Part shown: positions 6,346 through 6,553 of the stretch, piece after piece
Position numbering within the stretch: position 1 is the stretch's first letter
How the letters are laid out: each line of letters opens with the position of its first letter
Assembly (NCBI GenBank): GCA_007126865.1
Contig: SLAN01000317.1
Location: 1 to 6,553 of the forward strand
Reading direction: 5' to 3'
DNA: 6,553 bases
Source of the DNA: Spirochaetales bacterium
Lineage (GTDB): Bacteria; Spirochaetota; Spirochaetia; DSM-27196; SKKC01
The notes under the pieces: generated by a model
Database searches by the model: none
What the model was told of the DNA's origin: nothing
The model's input: the letters and a program-made list of their open reading frames with translations, nothing else
Made by a program: the position numbers and the translations under genes

Positions 6346-6553
6346 AAGCTCTCGAGTCGTTGGTACAGACGCTGATCGACATCGTAATGTGGTTCGTCAA
6401 TCTGCTCCCTCCGGTACTCTCCGATCCGTTCCAGTATGCGTTCATGCAGCGTGCGCTGCTGACATCGCTTGTCGTCGGCGTCATCTGCGGCGTGCTGTCG
6501 TGCTATATCGTCCTGAAGCGATGGGCGCTTCTCGGAGATGCGGTCAGTCACGC
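6342..6553 (+). CDS. Metal ABC importer permease (ABC-3 family), N-terminal fragment
   Basis: Membrane channel subunit of the metal importer. Only the first 70 residues and part of another codon are present before the window ends; ABC-3 permeases are usually about 270-300 residues. The readable part has an amphipathic and hydrophobic start (MKALESLVQTLIDIVMWFVN), then PFQYAFMQRALL (29-40), a first clear membrane helix at about 38-57 and KRWALLGDAVSHA (59-71). The Phe-Met-Gln-Arg-Ala block and LGDA(V/L)SHA are hallmarks of TroC/MntB/ZnuB-type permeases. The start overlaps the ATPase stop (ATGA), so the two are translationally coupled. More transporter genes, and possibly the regulator, may follow beyond the window, as in troABCDR of Treponema pallidum. 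Confidence 0.9.
   Translation, partial: MKALESLVQTLIDIVMWFVNLLPPVLSDPFQYAFMQRALLTSLVVGVICGVLSCYIVLKRWALLGDAVSH

Overview
The window (6553 bases, roughly 57-60% G+C by eye) is densely coded bacterial chromosome with no sign of plasmid, phage or insertion-sequence genes. It carries seven protein genes. Two are cut by the window edges: a histidyl-tRNA synthetase on the left and a metal-transporter permease on the right. Three traits fit a spirochaete-like bacterium: the TroABC-like order of the metal transporter, a PlsC-type acyltransferase with an internal zinc ribbon, and the type of histidyl-tRNA synthetase. This assignment is a weak inference and no marker in the window proves it.

Left part, minus strand (1-2070): an acyltransferase gene is followed 11 bases later by hisS, so the two probably form one transcription unit reading leftward. 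The hisS frame breaks near position 41-43. The most economical explanation is one lost G in a G run, because the protein resumes in another frame and continues to the window edge. Centre, plus strand (2112-4396): a divergently transcribed GltS-family sodium/glutamate symporter gene is followed 5 bases later by an Mrp/NBP35-type P-loop ATPase. The ATPase lacks the C-terminal CxxC that normally holds its iron-sulfur cluster. About 40 bases separate the acyltransferase start from gltS, and they contain a palindromic AGTATACT that can serve as a -10 element in both directions.

Right part, plus strand (4397-6553): a 96-base intergenic region holds two copies of a dyad, TTYGACCGMTCAAA, set exactly 22 bases apart and overlapping candidate -35 boxes. 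It precedes a tightly packed ABC importer operon of the metal (cluster A-I/ABC-3) type: a substrate-binding lipoprotein, an ATPase (start overlaps the previous stop by 1 base) and a permease (ATGA overlap of 4 bases, cut by the window end). The binding protein shows the ligand set His-His-Glu-Asp, as in the manganese proteins PsaA and MntC. The likely picture is a manganese (or zinc/iron) uptake operon controlled by a repressor acting at the paired operators; the repressor gene is not in the window.

No tRNA, rRNA, CRISPR array or convincing intrinsic terminator was found. The points most worth a second look are the paired operators, the cysteine-less Mrp and the hisS frame break. The window shows no obviously new multi-gene system.
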